A stretch of 64,000 nt of DNA from SHZL01 sp963784425 (lineage in GTDB: Bacteria; Pseudomonadota; Gammaproteobacteria; Xanthomonadales; SZUA-36): NCBI GenBank assembly GCA_963784425.1, contig CAWARM010000005.1, forward strand, positions 70,218-134,217, read 5' to 3'. The notes under the pieces are model-generated. The model was given only the letters and a program-made list of their open reading frames with translations. It ran no database searches and was not told the origin of the DNA. Below, one piece after another: positions 26,676 to 35,394 of the stretch. How positions within the stretch are numbered: the first letter of the stretch is position 1; every line of letters starts with the position of its first letter. Both the position numbers and the translations under genes were made by a program.

Positions 26676-27728
26676 CTAAGTTTCATCCGACCCCAGCCGC
26701 ACGAGCATCTTGCCGATATTGCCGCCGGTAAACAGATCCATGAAGGCTCGCGGCGCCTGCTCGATGCCGTCAACGATGGTCTCCTGCCACTTCATCCGGC
26801 CAGAACTGATCCACCCCACCATGTCGTGCTGGAATGCATGCAGCATGTCGCTGTGGCTGGAGACAATGAAGCCCTGCAGTTTCAGCTGCTTGCCGACCAC
26901 CTGGAAGAGATTGCGGGGTGCGGGCTCCGGCCTGGTGGCATTGTATTGCGCAATCATTCCGCACATGACGATACGGCCGAAGGGGCGCATGTTCTCAATC
27001 GCCGCCTCCAGGTGCGCGCCACCCACGTTGTCGAAATAGACATCGATTCCGCCGGGGCAGGCTTCAGTGACAGCAGCAGTCAAGTTACCGCAAGCCTTGT
27101 AGTTGAACGCCTTGTCGATACCTGCTTCCTGTTCCAGCCAGGTGCATTTCTCATCCGAACCGGCGCTGCCGATTACGGTGCAGTTTTTAATTTTCGCGAT
27201 CTGGCATGCTATTGAACCTACGGCGCCCGAGGCTGCCGAGACAAACACGGTGTCGTTTTCTTTCAGTTCGCCGATGCGCAGCAGTCCGGCATAAGCGGTC
27301 AGGCCGGGCATGCCCAATACACCCAGAAAGCTTTGCAGCGGCACACCTGTATCCGGTGGCAGGGCGGTTAACTCATCGCGCCGGGTCAGTGCATATTCAC
27401 GCCAGCCCTGCATATGCAGCACCCTGTCGCCGGGCTGGAAATGCTCATCACGCGAGGCGACAACTTCACCTACCGCGTGGCCCCCCAGCACTTCGCCCAC
27501 CTGAAAGGAAGGCACGTAGCTTTTGCGATCCATCATGCGGCCGCGCATGTAGGGGTCCACTGACATGAAGAGGTTGCGCACCAGTATTTCACCGGCAAGC
27601 GGTTCACGTATTTGCTTTTCAACCAGGCTGAAATGTTCCGGTTGCGGCAGGCCATCAGGACGACTGGCGAGATGAATTTCTTTGCTGGTGATAGTTGGCA
27701 AGGGCTTTTCCAGAGTATGGTTAACCAA
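26676..27728 (-). CDS. NADP-dependent oxidoreductase, zinc-free MDR family
   Basis: A 350-residue medium-chain reductase with SVDPYMRGRM, GMPGLTAYAGLLRIG and the nucleotide motif VSAASGAVGSIACQIAK (near residue 160). It has DVYFDNVGGAHLEAA and the C-terminal GKMLVRL. This is the leukotriene-B4-dehydrogenase/CurA-like group, which reduces alkenal or enone double bonds with NADPH and has no catalytic zinc. The frame opens at TTG 27728, but TTG 27701, with GGAA seven bases upstream and nearer to where homologs begin, may be the real start. It follows rquA by 60 bases and may be co-transcribed, without a clear functional link. Confidence 0.85.
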   Translation of the reverse strand: MVNHTLEKPLPTITSKEIHLASRPDGLPQPEHFSLVEKQIREPLAGEILVRNLFMSVDPYMRGRMMDRKSYVPSFQVGEVLGGHAVGEVVASRDEHFQPGDRVLHMQGWREYALTRRDELTALPPDTGVPLQSFLGVLGMPGLTAYAGLLRIGELKENDTVFVSAASGAVGSIACQIAKIKNCTVIGSAGSDEKCTWLEQEAGIDKAFNYKACGNLTAAVTEACPGGIDVYFDNVGGAHLEAAIENMRPFGRIVMCGMIAQYNATRPEPAPRNLFQVVGKQLKLQGFIVSSHSDMLHAFQHDMVGWISSGRMKWQETIVDGIEQAPRAFMDLFTGGNIGKMLVRLGSDET

Positions 27729-27788
27729 AGTCTAGCAGGGTCGCGGCGAGAAATTACCGGGAGCAGGCTTAAGGCATTACCATCCGAT

Positions 27789-28541
27789 TCAGCAGGAAAT
27801 CACGACCTTCTGGTACAAGCCGCCAAAATAGAAAGTGGAGCTGACCTGCTCCGCTGCAATGTATTCGGGCAAGTAGTGCTGCAGTTGTGTCCGCCACAGA
27901 TCCAGCGCAAAAGGTTCCAGCCAGTGCAGGACCGGATGCATCAGGTAGCGCATCGGATTGGTGCGCTGCGGCCCGTGGTAGTCGACGAACACGACTTTTC
28001 CTCCCGGGCGGGTGACGCGGATGGCTTCAGCGATGGTCTTGCGGCGCACGTCCTGCGGCTGCTCATGCAGCAGGAAGAACACGACGGTGTGGTCAAATTT
28101 CCCGCTGGTAAATTGCAGCTTGCTGGAGTCCTGGTGGTGCAGGCTCACGTTATCGTGATGACTCAATTTATCCCTGGCGTTGCGCAACTGGATGGGCGCA
28201 ATGTCGAGAAGGTGCAAGCGGGAACCGGTCTGCCCCAGGTGGGCAGCCAGGCGGTTAGAAAAGTCACCGTATACGCAGGCGACCTGCAATACCGAACTGT
28301 GCTCCTTGCAGTCCATTTCATCCAGCACGGCATCCGTCAGCCGTTGCATATTGCCCCACAGGATCAGGTTGACCAGCCACTCACGCTCGAACAGCCAGAT
28401 GGAACGTGGACGCAGATAGGCCCACCAATAAGTGTTCTCAAGGTAAGCCGGTATGGCCGGAGTGCTGCGCTCGTGCGTGGCGACGAAATCGCCACTGACA
28501 CTGGACAACTCTTGAGTCATGGCCAGCACGTCATCGTTCAT
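27789..28541 (-). CDS. rquA: Rhodoquinone biosynthesis protein RquA (SAM-dependent)
   Basis: A 250-residue class I SAM-binding protein. The N-terminal YWWAYLRPRSIWLFEREWLV segment and LQVACVYGDFSNRLAAHLG in place of the usual Gly-rich SAM loop, followed by LHLLDIAPIQLRNAR, are the pattern I associate with RquA rather than UbiE/UbiG methyltransferases. RquA converts ubiquinone to rhodoquinone using SAM as amino donor. Start ATG 28541 has AAGGAATCTAC upstream. It lies 40 bases after frdD, at the end of a frdABCD cluster. That context strongly fits, since rhodoquinone is the low-potential quinone used for fumarate reduction. Without a tree, a generic methyltransferase cannot be fully excluded. 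Confidence 0.8.
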   Translation of the reverse strand: MNDDVLAMTQELSSVSGDFVATHERSTPAIPAYLENTYWWAYLRPRSIWLFEREWLVNLILWGNMQRLTDAVLDEMDCKEHSSVLQVACVYGDFSNRLAAHLGQTGSRLHLLDIAPIQLRNARDKLSHHDNVSLHHQDSSKLQFTSGKFDHTVVFFLLHEQPQDVRRKTIAEAIRVTRPGGKVVFVDYHGPQRTNPMRYLMHPVLHWLEPFALDLWRTQLQHYLPEYIAAEQVSSTFYFGGLYQKVVISC

Positions 28542-28581
28542 GTAGATTCCTTTGGTGTTGATGTCATGGCTAAGTCGTAGC

Positions 28582-28926
28582 TTAACGGATGTTCCAGAGG
28601 CAGAAAGCAGCGAACACTGTACCGACTGTCGCCAGCAGGTACAAGGTGCTTGCAATGACACTGTCGGCGCGCACACCGAAGTCATGGAAAATGACGCGCA
28701 TGCGGTGGGCGGCATGCCATACGGAGAGGAACACGACGCCGAACAGGATGATTTTGCCGATCCAGGAAGCGGCAAAAGCCGTGATGCCGGCGTAGCTCAA
28801 GCCACCCGGGACGTAGCCCAGCGAAACCATAAGGAACAGTGCAATCAGGGCCGGAAACACGAACGCGGTGACCGTGCCACCTGCAGCAAACAAGCTCCAG
28901 ACCAGGGCTTTTTTCGCAATGGCCAC
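28582..28926 (-). CDS. frdD: Fumarate reductase membrane anchor subunit D
   Basis: A 114-residue hydrophobic protein with three likely transmembrane segments (TVTAFVFPALIALFLMVSLG, ITAFAASWIGKIILFGVVF, VIASTLYLLATVGTVFAAFC). Size, position after frdC and an internal WHAAHRMRVIFHDFG match FrdD of quinol:fumarate reductases, where C and D hold the quinone site. GTG 28926 is taken as start; it sits exactly at the edge of a miniature transposable element whose end supplies an AGGA ribosome site (in ACAGGACACTA). A TTG at 28944 inside the element is less likely. Before the insertion the GTG would have overlapped the frdC stop. Confidence 0.85.
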   Translation of the reverse strand: MAIAKKALVWSLFAAGGTVTAFVFPALIALFLMVSLGYVPGGLSYAGITAFAASWIGKIILFGVVFLSVWHAAHRMRVIFHDFGVRADSVIASTLYLLATVGTVFAAFCLWNIR

Positions 28927-29090
28927 TAGTGTCCTGTCCCGCAAGTAAAGTGCATATTTCGGCAGTGGATTTTCGTGGCTGGCAAGGCGCGCCGACGAGG
29001 CATAGCACCGCTATGGCGAGGAGGCGCAACACCGCCAGGCGCGAAAGGACGCGGCGAAATGTGTGCTGTATTTGTGGGACAGGACACTAG
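28926..29090. mobile_element. MITE-like element between frdC and frdD
   Basis: About 157 bp (28930-29086) bounded by inverted repeats TGTCCTGTCCC and GGGACAGGACA, each flanked by CTAG, giving a perfect 15-base terminal match. Pairing continues imperfectly inward (CAAGTA near one end and TACAAATAC-like bases near the other). CTAG may be a target duplication, although it is palindromic and cannot be proved from one copy. There is no coding frame. Joining the flanks restores GGAGTGTTCTAGTGGCC, an intact frdC stop/frdD start junction with a ribosome site. Confidence 0.82.
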
Positions 29091-29485
29091 AACACTCCCG
29101 CCAGCCAGAAGATGATCAAGCTTACTGCCAGCCAGGCCACGTAATGCGCGGCAACAATCCAGGCGGCCGGTACCGCGGTGCCGCTCAGCTGCAAGGGCAT
29201 GGCCTTGGGTGCGAGGCGGAACCAGGCCATAGTCTGGTAGATGGTAAAAAACACCAGCGCAAACGCATGCAGCGCCATCCAGCCCACGTGCTGTTGGCTG
29301 GCGAGGAAATTGTCCCAGCGTTCAGGCTGGCCGGAAGCCAGGGCCTGGAGCGCAAGCAGCAACAATATGCAGTACAAAGCGGCCAGGATGCAGGTCAGCT
29401 CGCGCAGCATGTAATTCCGGTAGCGCGCCTGGTGCAGGTACCACCCGGTGCGGGATACCGGCCGCACATAAGGGCGCCGGCTCAT
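29087..29485 (-). CDS. frdC: Fumarate reductase membrane anchor subunit C
   Basis: A 132-residue protein, the size of E. coli FrdC. It starts RRPYVRPVSRTGWYLHQARY, a recognisable FrdC N-terminus, and has three membrane segments. The second includes VGWMALHAFALVFFTIYQT. The start ATG 29485 overlaps the frdB stop as ATGA. Its own stop TAG is formed by the CTAG at the edge of the MITE. With FrdD it anchors FrdAB and transfers electrons from the quinol. Confidence 0.9.
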   Translation of the reverse strand: MSRRPYVRPVSRTGWYLHQARYRNYMLRELTCILAALYCILLLLALQALASGQPERWDNFLASQQHVGWMALHAFALVFFTIYQTMAWFRLAPKAMPLQLSGTAVPAAWIVAAHYVAWLAVSLIIFWLAGVF

Positions 29486-30225
29486 GATGCTTTCCCCGGC
29501 AGCAGTTTTTGTTTGAGCCATTCAATGGACCCGTCAATCTTCATCTGCTGGATGGCGGCCGCCGGGTCCACGTGCTTGGGACAGACCTCCGAGCAGGCGC
29601 CCACGAAAGAACAATTCCAGGCGCCATCGTGATCGGCCAAAATATCCAGCCGCTCTGCCCGGCCCTGATCGCGTGAATCCAGGTTGTAGCGATGCGCCAG
29701 GGCCAGCACCGCCGGGCCAATGAATTCTTTATCCAGGGCATACTGCGGGCAGGCGGCATAGCAGGCCATGCAGTTGATGCACATGGTGTATTGCTTGAAT
29801 TTCATCAGCGCAGAATGCGACTGCTGGTATTCCCGGGTGGCGGCCGGTGGAGGATCGTGGCGGATGATATAGAGCTGCGCCCGCTGCAGTTTTTCCATCA
29901 CATCATCCAGTACCACCACAAGATCCCGCTCGATCGGAAAATTGGCCAGTGGCTCAACGCGTACTTTGTCCGGCAGGTCACGAATGAAGGTCTTGCAAGT
30001 CAGGCTGGGTTCGCCATTGACCATCATGCCGCAACTGCCGCAGACCATCATGTGGCAGGACCAGCGGTAACTGAGCGTGGTGTCGATATGCTCCTTGATG
30101 TAGTTCAGCGCATCCAGGATGGCCCAGTCTTCCTGGCAGGGCACGGAGTACTGCTGGAAGTGCGGCACATCATCGCATTCCGGGTCGTAACGCATCACGT
30201 CGAGTTCGATCTGGCGGATGCTCAT
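29482..30225 (-). CDS. frdB: Fumarate reductase iron-sulfur subunit
   Basis: A 247-residue iron-sulfur protein. [2Fe-2S] ligands are Cys57, Cys62, Cys65 and Cys77 (SCHMMVCGSCG and LTC), in the same spacing as E. coli FrdB. The [4Fe-4S] motif is CINCMACYAACP and the [3Fe-4S] site lies in CSFVGACSEVCPKHVDP. It relays electrons from the membrane quinol site to the FrdA flavin. It overlaps frdA and frdC by 4 bases on each side, so the three subunits are translated together. Similarity to FrdB rather than SdhB is clear in RWSCHMMVCGSCGMMVNG. Confidence 0.95.
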   Translation of the reverse strand: MSIRQIELDVMRYDPECDDVPHFQQYSVPCQEDWAILDALNYIKEHIDTTLSYRWSCHMMVCGSCGMMVNGEPSLTCKTFIRDLPDKVRVEPLANFPIERDLVVVLDDVMEKLQRAQLYIIRHDPPPAATREYQQSHSALMKFKQYTMCINCMACYAACPQYALDKEFIGPAVLALAHRYNLDSRDQGRAERLDILADHDGAWNCSFVGACSEVCPKHVDPAAAIQQMKIDGSIEWLKQKLLPGKAS

Positions 30226-31985
30226 GACGGCTTGGCTCCGGAATAGTCCCGCACACCAGGCTGCGAGCGTGTAATGGTAACGTCCAGCCAGCGGACTTCC
30301 GGCCGCTGCCCAGGCTGCCGTATTGCCCGGCTGTGTTGCAAGTAGCTCGTGTCATCGCGCTCGGGGAAGTCCAGCCGCTGGTGCGCGCCACGGGATTCCT
30401 GCCGGGCCAGCGCACTGGCGCTGACCGTTTCGGCCACGTCCAGCATGTTCTTCAGCTCCAGCGCCTGCTGTAAGTCCGTGTTGAACACATTGCTCTTGTC
30501 GTGCACCTCAATGTGTTCAAAGCGTTTCTGCAATTCGGCGATCGTGCGGCAGGTCGCCTCAAGGCCGGCGGCGTCCCGGTAAATTCCTGCACCTTCCTCG
30601 AGGCTGGTCATCATCTCGCGCCGCACCCCGGCCAGGCTCTCGTTGCCCGCACCGCGCTGCAATAACTCGCGCACTGCGCTGACCGCAGCATCGGCCTGCT
30701 GTTGGGCAGCTCCACCGGTCTGCCTGGCATCCGGGCCGGTCGCATAGTTCACGGCGCACAGCGCGGCCCGCTTGCCAAACACCAGCAGTTCGGTCAGTGA
30801 GTTCGAGCCCAGCCGGTTGGCGCCATTGAGGCTGCCGCAGGCAGTTTCGCCAATGGCGTACAGCCCGGCCATCGAGGTCTCACCGTCGATGTTGGTGTCG
30901 ACGCCACCCATCATGTAATGCACCACCGGGCGCACCGGCACGGGATCAGTGACGGGGTCTACACCGACATAGGACGTGGCCAGTTCCCGTACCAGCGGCA
31001 GGCGTTCGTTGATGCGTTTCTCACCGAGGTGGCGCATATCCATCAGGATGCAATCACCCCAGGCCGTTTCCACCGTATTGCCTTTTTTCTGCTCATGCCA
31101 GAAGGCCTGGCTCAAGCGGTCACGCGGCCCAAGTTCCATGGTTTTAAACACCGGCTGGCCGATCGGTGTCTCCGGGCCCATGCCGTAGTCCTGCAGGTAA
31201 CGGTAGCCGTGGCGGTTGACCAGTACCCCGCCCTCGCCGCGGCAACCTTCGGTCAGGAGGATGCCGGTGCCGGGCAAGCCGGTGGGGTGGTACTGCACGA
31301 ACTCCATATCCTTGAGCGCCACGCCGGCGCGATAGGCCATGGCCATGCCGTCGCCGGTTTTGATCGCGCCATTGGTAGTGAAGGGGAAAATGCGCCCGGC
31401 ACCGCCGGTGGCAAGGATGACTGCGCCGGCCTCGAAATGAAAAAACCGCCCGCTGCGCATTTCCATGGCCATAACCCCGGTGCAGCGACCGTTTTCATGC
31501 AGCAGGTCCAGGCAGAAAAATTCATCAAAACGGCGGATCGAGGGAAACTGCAACGAGGTTTGAAAGAGCGTGTGCAGGATATGGAAACCGCTTTTGTCGG
31601 CTGCGTACCAGGTGCGCTCTTTCTTCATTCCGCCAAACGGGCGCACCGCCACGGAACCGTCTGCATCGCGGCTCCAGGGACAGCCCCAGTGTTCCAGTTG
31701 GATCAACTCCAGCGGCGCCTGCTGGACGAAGTACTCGACCACGTCCTGGTCGCACAGCCAGTCGCCGCCACTGACGGTGTCGTTGAAATGCATTTCCAGC
31801 GAATCGTCTGCACGCTTGACCCCGGCCGCACCGCCTTCGGCGGCACAGGTGTGGCTGCGCATGGGGTAGACCTTGGAGATCAGGGCAACCTGCAGTTGCG
31901 GGTTGGCTTGCGCAATGGCAATGGCCGCCCGTAGTCCCGCGCCCCCGGCGCCCACAATTGCAATATCTGTTTTAACGTGTTCCAT
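30222..31985 (-). CDS. frdA: Fumarate reductase flavoprotein subunit
   Basis: A 587-residue flavoprotein very similar in pattern to E. coli FrdA. FAD dinucleotide fold DIAIVGAGGAGLRAA, covalent-FAD His45 in MRSHTCAAEGG, MEFVQYHPTGLPGTGILLTE and the C-terminal ARQESRGAHQRLDFPERDD. It reduces fumarate to succinate at the cytoplasmic face. The start ATG 31985 has only a weak ribosome site; upstream in-frame codons lie in a terminator hairpin and are rejected. That hairpin, 16 bases before the start, belongs to the mtrB transcript, so frd must be expressed by read-through or from a promoter inside the mtrB end. Confidence 0.95.
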   Translation of the reverse strand: MEHVKTDIAIVGAGGAGLRAAIAIAQANPQLQVALISKVYPMRSHTCAAEGGAAGVKRADDSLEMHFNDTVSGGDWLCDQDVVEYFVQQAPLELIQLEHWGCPWSRDADGSVAVRPFGGMKKERTWYAADKSGFHILHTLFQTSLQFPSIRRFDEFFCLDLLHENGRCTGVMAMEMRSGRFFHFEAGAVILATGGAGRIFPFTTNGAIKTGDGMAMAYRAGVALKDMEFVQYHPTGLPGTGILLTEGCRGEGGVLVNRHGYRYLQDYGMGPETPIGQPVFKTMELGPRDRLSQAFWHEQKKGNTVETAWGDCILMDMRHLGEKRINERLPLVRELATSYVGVDPVTDPVPVRPVVHYMMGGVDTNIDGETSMAGLYAIGETACGSLNGANRLGSNSLTELLVFGKRAALCAVNYATGPDARQTGGAAQQQADAAVSAVRELLQRGAGNESLAGVRREMMTSLEEGAGIYRDAAGLEATCRTIAELQKRFEHIEVHDKSNVFNTDLQQALELKNMLDVAETVSASALARQESRGAHQRLDFPERDDTSYLQHSRAIRQPGQRPEVRWLDVTITRSQPGVRDYSGAKPS

Positions 31986-32000
31986 CTGGGTCCATGTTGC

Positions 32001-32035
32001 TAAAAAAAGAGGCACCGCTTGGTTCGGTGCCTCTT
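32001..32035 (-). terminator. Rho-independent terminator after mtrB
   Basis: On the minus strand AAGAGGCACCG (32025-32035), a 7-base loop and CGGTGCCTCTT (32007-32017) form a perfect 11-bp stem followed by a T-run ending near 32002. It lies 35 bases past the mtrB stop and only 16 bases ahead of the frdA start, so partial read-through or attenuation is possible. Confidence 0.85.
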
Positions 32036-32069
32036 GAGACTCTTCTCGACCCTTGGGCCAGACCAATAA

Positions 32070-34316
32070 TCAGAATTGGTAGGTCCAGGAGCCCGTGATC
32101 AGGAGGATATCGTAGCTCGGCCCAGTTTGGCCCAGCAGCAACACGTTGGCCAGTGTGTTGGTCGTGACATTGTCAATCGCAAAATCGGCAGAATCGAGCT
32201 TGGTGCTTTCAATCACGAAGCGCAGGCTGGAACTGTCACTCACAGCCAGGCTGGCCCAGGCGCTGAAGGTTTCCAACTTGTCGACCAAATCCGGCAGAGG
32301 CGCGGTGGGCAGGGTAACCGCGGTGACATCAATCACGCTGTTGGTGTCGGAGTAGGTGTAGTCAAAGCCCATGTCAAACTTCTTCCAGCCACGGGACGCG
32401 CCAATGTCGGTGAAAGCCAGCGCAAGGTTCCAGGTATCAACCTTGTCGGTCGTTTCCGCCCACCACAGCCGGTTCAGGTCGAAAGCCTGATTTGCATTGC
32501 TGAAAGAAATGCTGGACTGGCTCGCGTCGTACTTCTCGTGGGTATAAAACCCTGTCAAAGATATGTTGTTGGTCGGGTGCCAACCTAGGTCAATCGTGCC
32601 TGACTTGATTTTCGCATCGTTCAGGCCGTAGTAGCCGGCAGCGTAATCATCCTTGAAATAGCTGAAGGCCATGCCGAGGTTCCACTCCGGCATCGGGAAT
32701 ACGTCGGCACGGAAGCGGAACTCCTCGCGGTCACGATCAGTCTCGTAGTATTTCCTCAACAAGGGCTGGTTTTCCCACTCATCTTCCGTGACCGTGCCGG
32801 GCACACTGGAATCGATCAGAGGCCTGTTGCCTACGTAATCGGAGACGTTGCGGCTGGAATTGCGATAATCGAAATTGAAGCTGGCAAACTCAAAGCCACC
32901 GAACCTGACCCCGGCCAGCCAGGCCCATTCGTCCGAATGGGTAACCTCGGAATAGTCACGTGACATGTTCAGATACTCTGCGCCCGCTCTGAGATGCGTG
33001 CCGCCGCCCACGCGGTAGGTGAAGACCGCATCGGCTTTTTCCCTGTTGTAGCTGTAGGGCAGGTTGATGCTGCCGTCATCGTAGGGACGCTGATTCTGTG
33101 AATCACCACCAATATACGGGTACACCGCGCGCGGCGACTTGTTGTTGCGGTCGTCGTAATGGTAGTTGACTGCCACGTCCAGCGGCCGTGCCAGCTGGCT
33201 GGTCAGGCGAACGTTGAACATGGTCGTATCAACCTTGCCGTCCAGTGAATCCAGCGGCACGGGCGTGTTCACGACCAGGATGGGGTTGATGGTATACGGT
33301 AACAGGGCGTCATTCTGTTTCATCTGGCCATAGGATGCATTGGCGCTCAGGCGGGTGGAATGTGCAAAGTTAAATGCACCGTAGGCCTTGAATTGCCAGT
33401 AGCTGTTGTCCGGTTCCAATGCGAGCTGGCCCTGTGAAGCGGGGTACTGTACGCCTGGTGCCCATTGTGCCTGGTAGCCATAGGCGTTCTGCCACAACAG
33501 GGCGGTCTCGTCGTTATTGAAGAAAGATGCATACACGCCAAGGCCAAATTGAGCCTGCGGAGTGGCATAGTTAAACATGGCTTCGACATTGTTGGTCATG
33601 TAGTCCACCGGCGCGGACAGGATAACGCTACGCGGGTTGCCACCGCTGTAGCCGAATATACTGCCAACCTCGCGTTCACCTTTCTTGGAAATGTACGAGT
33701 AATCGATGGCCATGTTCCAGCTGTCGCTGAGCTTGAGGGAGTAATCAAGATTCATCCAGCGGCGCTTGGTGTCGACCTTCAGGTTAACGAGATTCTCCTG
33801 CAGGGTCAGAAAGCCGCGTGTATCGCTGGTGCCCGGGGCAACCGCCCAGGAGGACGGCAGAGTCTGGGTATTGTCGCCGATTCCGAGGTATGGAGATTGA
33901 CCGTCACTGAAGCGGTTATTGGGAATTTCCCGGTAGTCTGCCTTGAAGGTCTGCTTGACGGGATCATTGTACTTATACAACAGCCGCCGTGAATCCAGGC
34001 CCAACCGCCAGCCCTGGACGCTCCAGCGCTCGGTATCACCACTGTTCCATACGGGGCGCTTGTCCACGAGGAAATCGGCCAGAACATAGAACCCCTCGTC
34101 GGTCAGCCCGGAAAATTTGCCGTAACGGTAGGAATCGTGATCAAGGTAGTACAGGCCCACGGTTACCTCGCTTTGCACGACGGCTACCGTCTTTGTATCG
34201 GTATCTTTGCCCTCGGTCTTGGCTGGAGCCTTATCATCCTGGGCCCAGGTAACCACCGGCAATGTCATCAGGGCCAGTGTCACGAAGTTGAGAATGGTGT
34301 TCTGCTTGGTTTTCAT
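32070..34316 (-). CDS. mtrB: MtrB/PioB-family outer-membrane porin of a porin-cytochrome complex
   Basis: A 748-residue protein: signal peptide ending VTWA-QDD, then a long alternation of amphipathic strands rich in aromatic residues and short turns, ending in SWTYQF, the C-terminal Phe typical of outer-membrane barrels. Paired with a decaheme MtrA-like cytochrome it is recognisable as MtrB/PioB, which sheathes the cytochrome across the outer membrane so electrons can cross. Start ATG 34316 follows GAGGAG. It is 30 bases downstream of mtrA. No MtrC-like extracellular cytochrome is nearby, which resembles the PioAB/MtoAB layout and leaves the electron direction open. Confidence 0.88.
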   Translation of the reverse strand: MKTKQNTILNFVTLALMTLPVVTWAQDDKAPAKTEGKDTDTKTVAVVQSEVTVGLYYLDHDSYRYGKFSGLTDEGFYVLADFLVDKRPVWNSGDTERWSVQGWRLGLDSRRLLYKYNDPVKQTFKADYREIPNNRFSDGQSPYLGIGDNTQTLPSSWAVAPGTSDTRGFLTLQENLVNLKVDTKRRWMNLDYSLKLSDSWNMAIDYSYISKKGEREVGSIFGYSGGNPRSVILSAPVDYMTNNVEAMFNYATPQAQFGLGVYASFFNNDETALLWQNAYGYQAQWAPGVQYPASQGQLALEPDNSYWQFKAYGAFNFAHSTRLSANASYGQMKQNDALLPYTINPILVVNTPVPLDSLDGKVDTTMFNVRLTSQLARPLDVAVNYHYDDRNNKSPRAVYPYIGGDSQNQRPYDDGSINLPYSYNREKADAVFTYRVGGGTHLRAGAEYLNMSRDYSEVTHSDEWAWLAGVRFGGFEFASFNFDYRNSSRNVSDYVGNRPLIDSSVPGTVTEDEWENQPLLRKYYETDRDREEFRFRADVFPMPEWNLGMAFSYFKDDYAAGYYGLNDAKIKSGTIDLGWHPTNNISLTGFYTHEKYDASQSSISFSNANQAFDLNRLWWAETTDKVDTWNLALAFTDIGASRGWKKFDMGFDYTYSDTNSVIDVTAVTLPTAPLPDLVDKLETFSAWASLAVSDSSSLRFVIESTKLDSADFAIDNVTTNTLANVLLLGQTGPSYDILLITGSWTYQF

Positions 34317-34346
34317 TGTTCGTCTCCTCTACCAGTTCCAGGCCGG

Positions 34347-35351
34347 TTAACGTGTGAAGCGCTCGCCAGATGGATGGTTGGATCCATGGATCTGGGAATG
34401 GCAGTTCAGACATGCTTTACCCAGTACTTGTTGGGCCGCTCCGGTGGGTGGAATACCCGTGCCACTGTAAACTCCACTCGGGTGAAAAACGGTCGCATGA
34501 CACTGCTCGCACATCCACGGCTGCCGCGCGACCAACAGGTTTTCAAAATTGGAACCATGGGGTGTATGGCAGTTGCCGCAATTTTCCTGCACCGGCGCGT
34601 GTTCCCACAGGAAGGGGCCGCGTTTTTCTGCGTGGCACTCATAGCAGGTCTCGTTGAGCGTGTTTTGCTTTAACAGCTTTGGTCCGTCACTGCCGTGCGG
34701 CTTATGGCAATCGGTGCATGCCATCAGGCCGGTATTCGACATGGATTCAGTGGCACCTTGCACCGGGTGGCGGGACTGGCGCAGAAACTGTGCGCGCTGT
34801 TCCTTGTGACATTGGTAACAGACCGCGGGCTGGGTCTCGAGAGCCAGTACCGGGTCATTGGCGGTATGGACGTCATGGCAGTCGACACAGGCCACAGCTT
34901 CCAGTTGGTGCACGCTGCCAGGCCAGTGATTACGGGCGCCATCCGCGTGACAGCCCAGACAGACGCCATTCTTCGTTTCGACGGGTGTCATGTGACCAAA
35001 TGTGATCGCCGGGGGTGGACGGGTGCCGTCGGCCAGTTTCTTCATGTGCTCCTTGGACGGGCCGTGACAGGTCTCACATTCATGCTTGCCGGCGCCAAAG
35101 GGCGAGTTGGGGTCGGCGGTTGAACCCATCGGCGTTTGCAGTATCTCGTGGGCCGGTAACTCCTTGCCTTCCTTGTGGCAGGTCAGGCATTGGTTGGCCC
35201 CTTTGGAATATTCGCCGTCAGCGGTGGTTGCTTCGTCCCCCGCCGCCAGCGCTGGCGCCACCGCCGACATTAACAAAGCGAAGTACAGCAGCATTGCCAT
35301 CACAACGGTCATTCTGGCTGAAAAGGGTATCCCAGTTGATTTTTTGTTCAT
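34347..35351 (-). CDS. mtrA: Decaheme c-type cytochrome, MtrA/DmsE family
   Basis: A 334-residue periplasmic cytochrome with a signal peptide (cleavage near ALA-AGD) and ten CXXCH sites: CLTCH, CETCH, CLGCH, CVDCH, CYQCH, CTDCH, CYECH, CGNCH, CEQCH and CLNCH. Count, spacing and size match MtrA, DmsE and PioA. The protein inserts into the MtrB barrel as a heme wire. ATG 35351 is used; an in-frame GTG at 35363 is possible. Upstream lies a near-perfect FNR box (35455-35468) and a 9-bp inverted repeat, so oxygen control is likely. Co-transcribed with mtrB. Confidence 0.93.
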   Translation of the reverse strand: MNKKSTGIPFSARMTVVMAMLLYFALLMSAVAPALAAGDEATTADGEYSKGANQCLTCHKEGKELPAHEILQTPMGSTADPNSPFGAGKHECETCHGPSKEHMKKLADGTRPPPAITFGHMTPVETKNGVCLGCHADGARNHWPGSVHQLEAVACVDCHDVHTANDPVLALETQPAVCYQCHKEQRAQFLRQSRHPVQGATESMSNTGLMACTDCHKPHGSDGPKLLKQNTLNETCYECHAEKRGPFLWEHAPVQENCGNCHTPHGSNFENLLVARQPWMCEQCHATVFHPSGVYSGTGIPPTGAAQQVLGKACLNCHSQIHGSNHPSGERFTR

Positions 35352-35394
35352 GCGTCTGCTCACTCTATGGTTTGTTGCTCTTTGGAGCGTCTTG

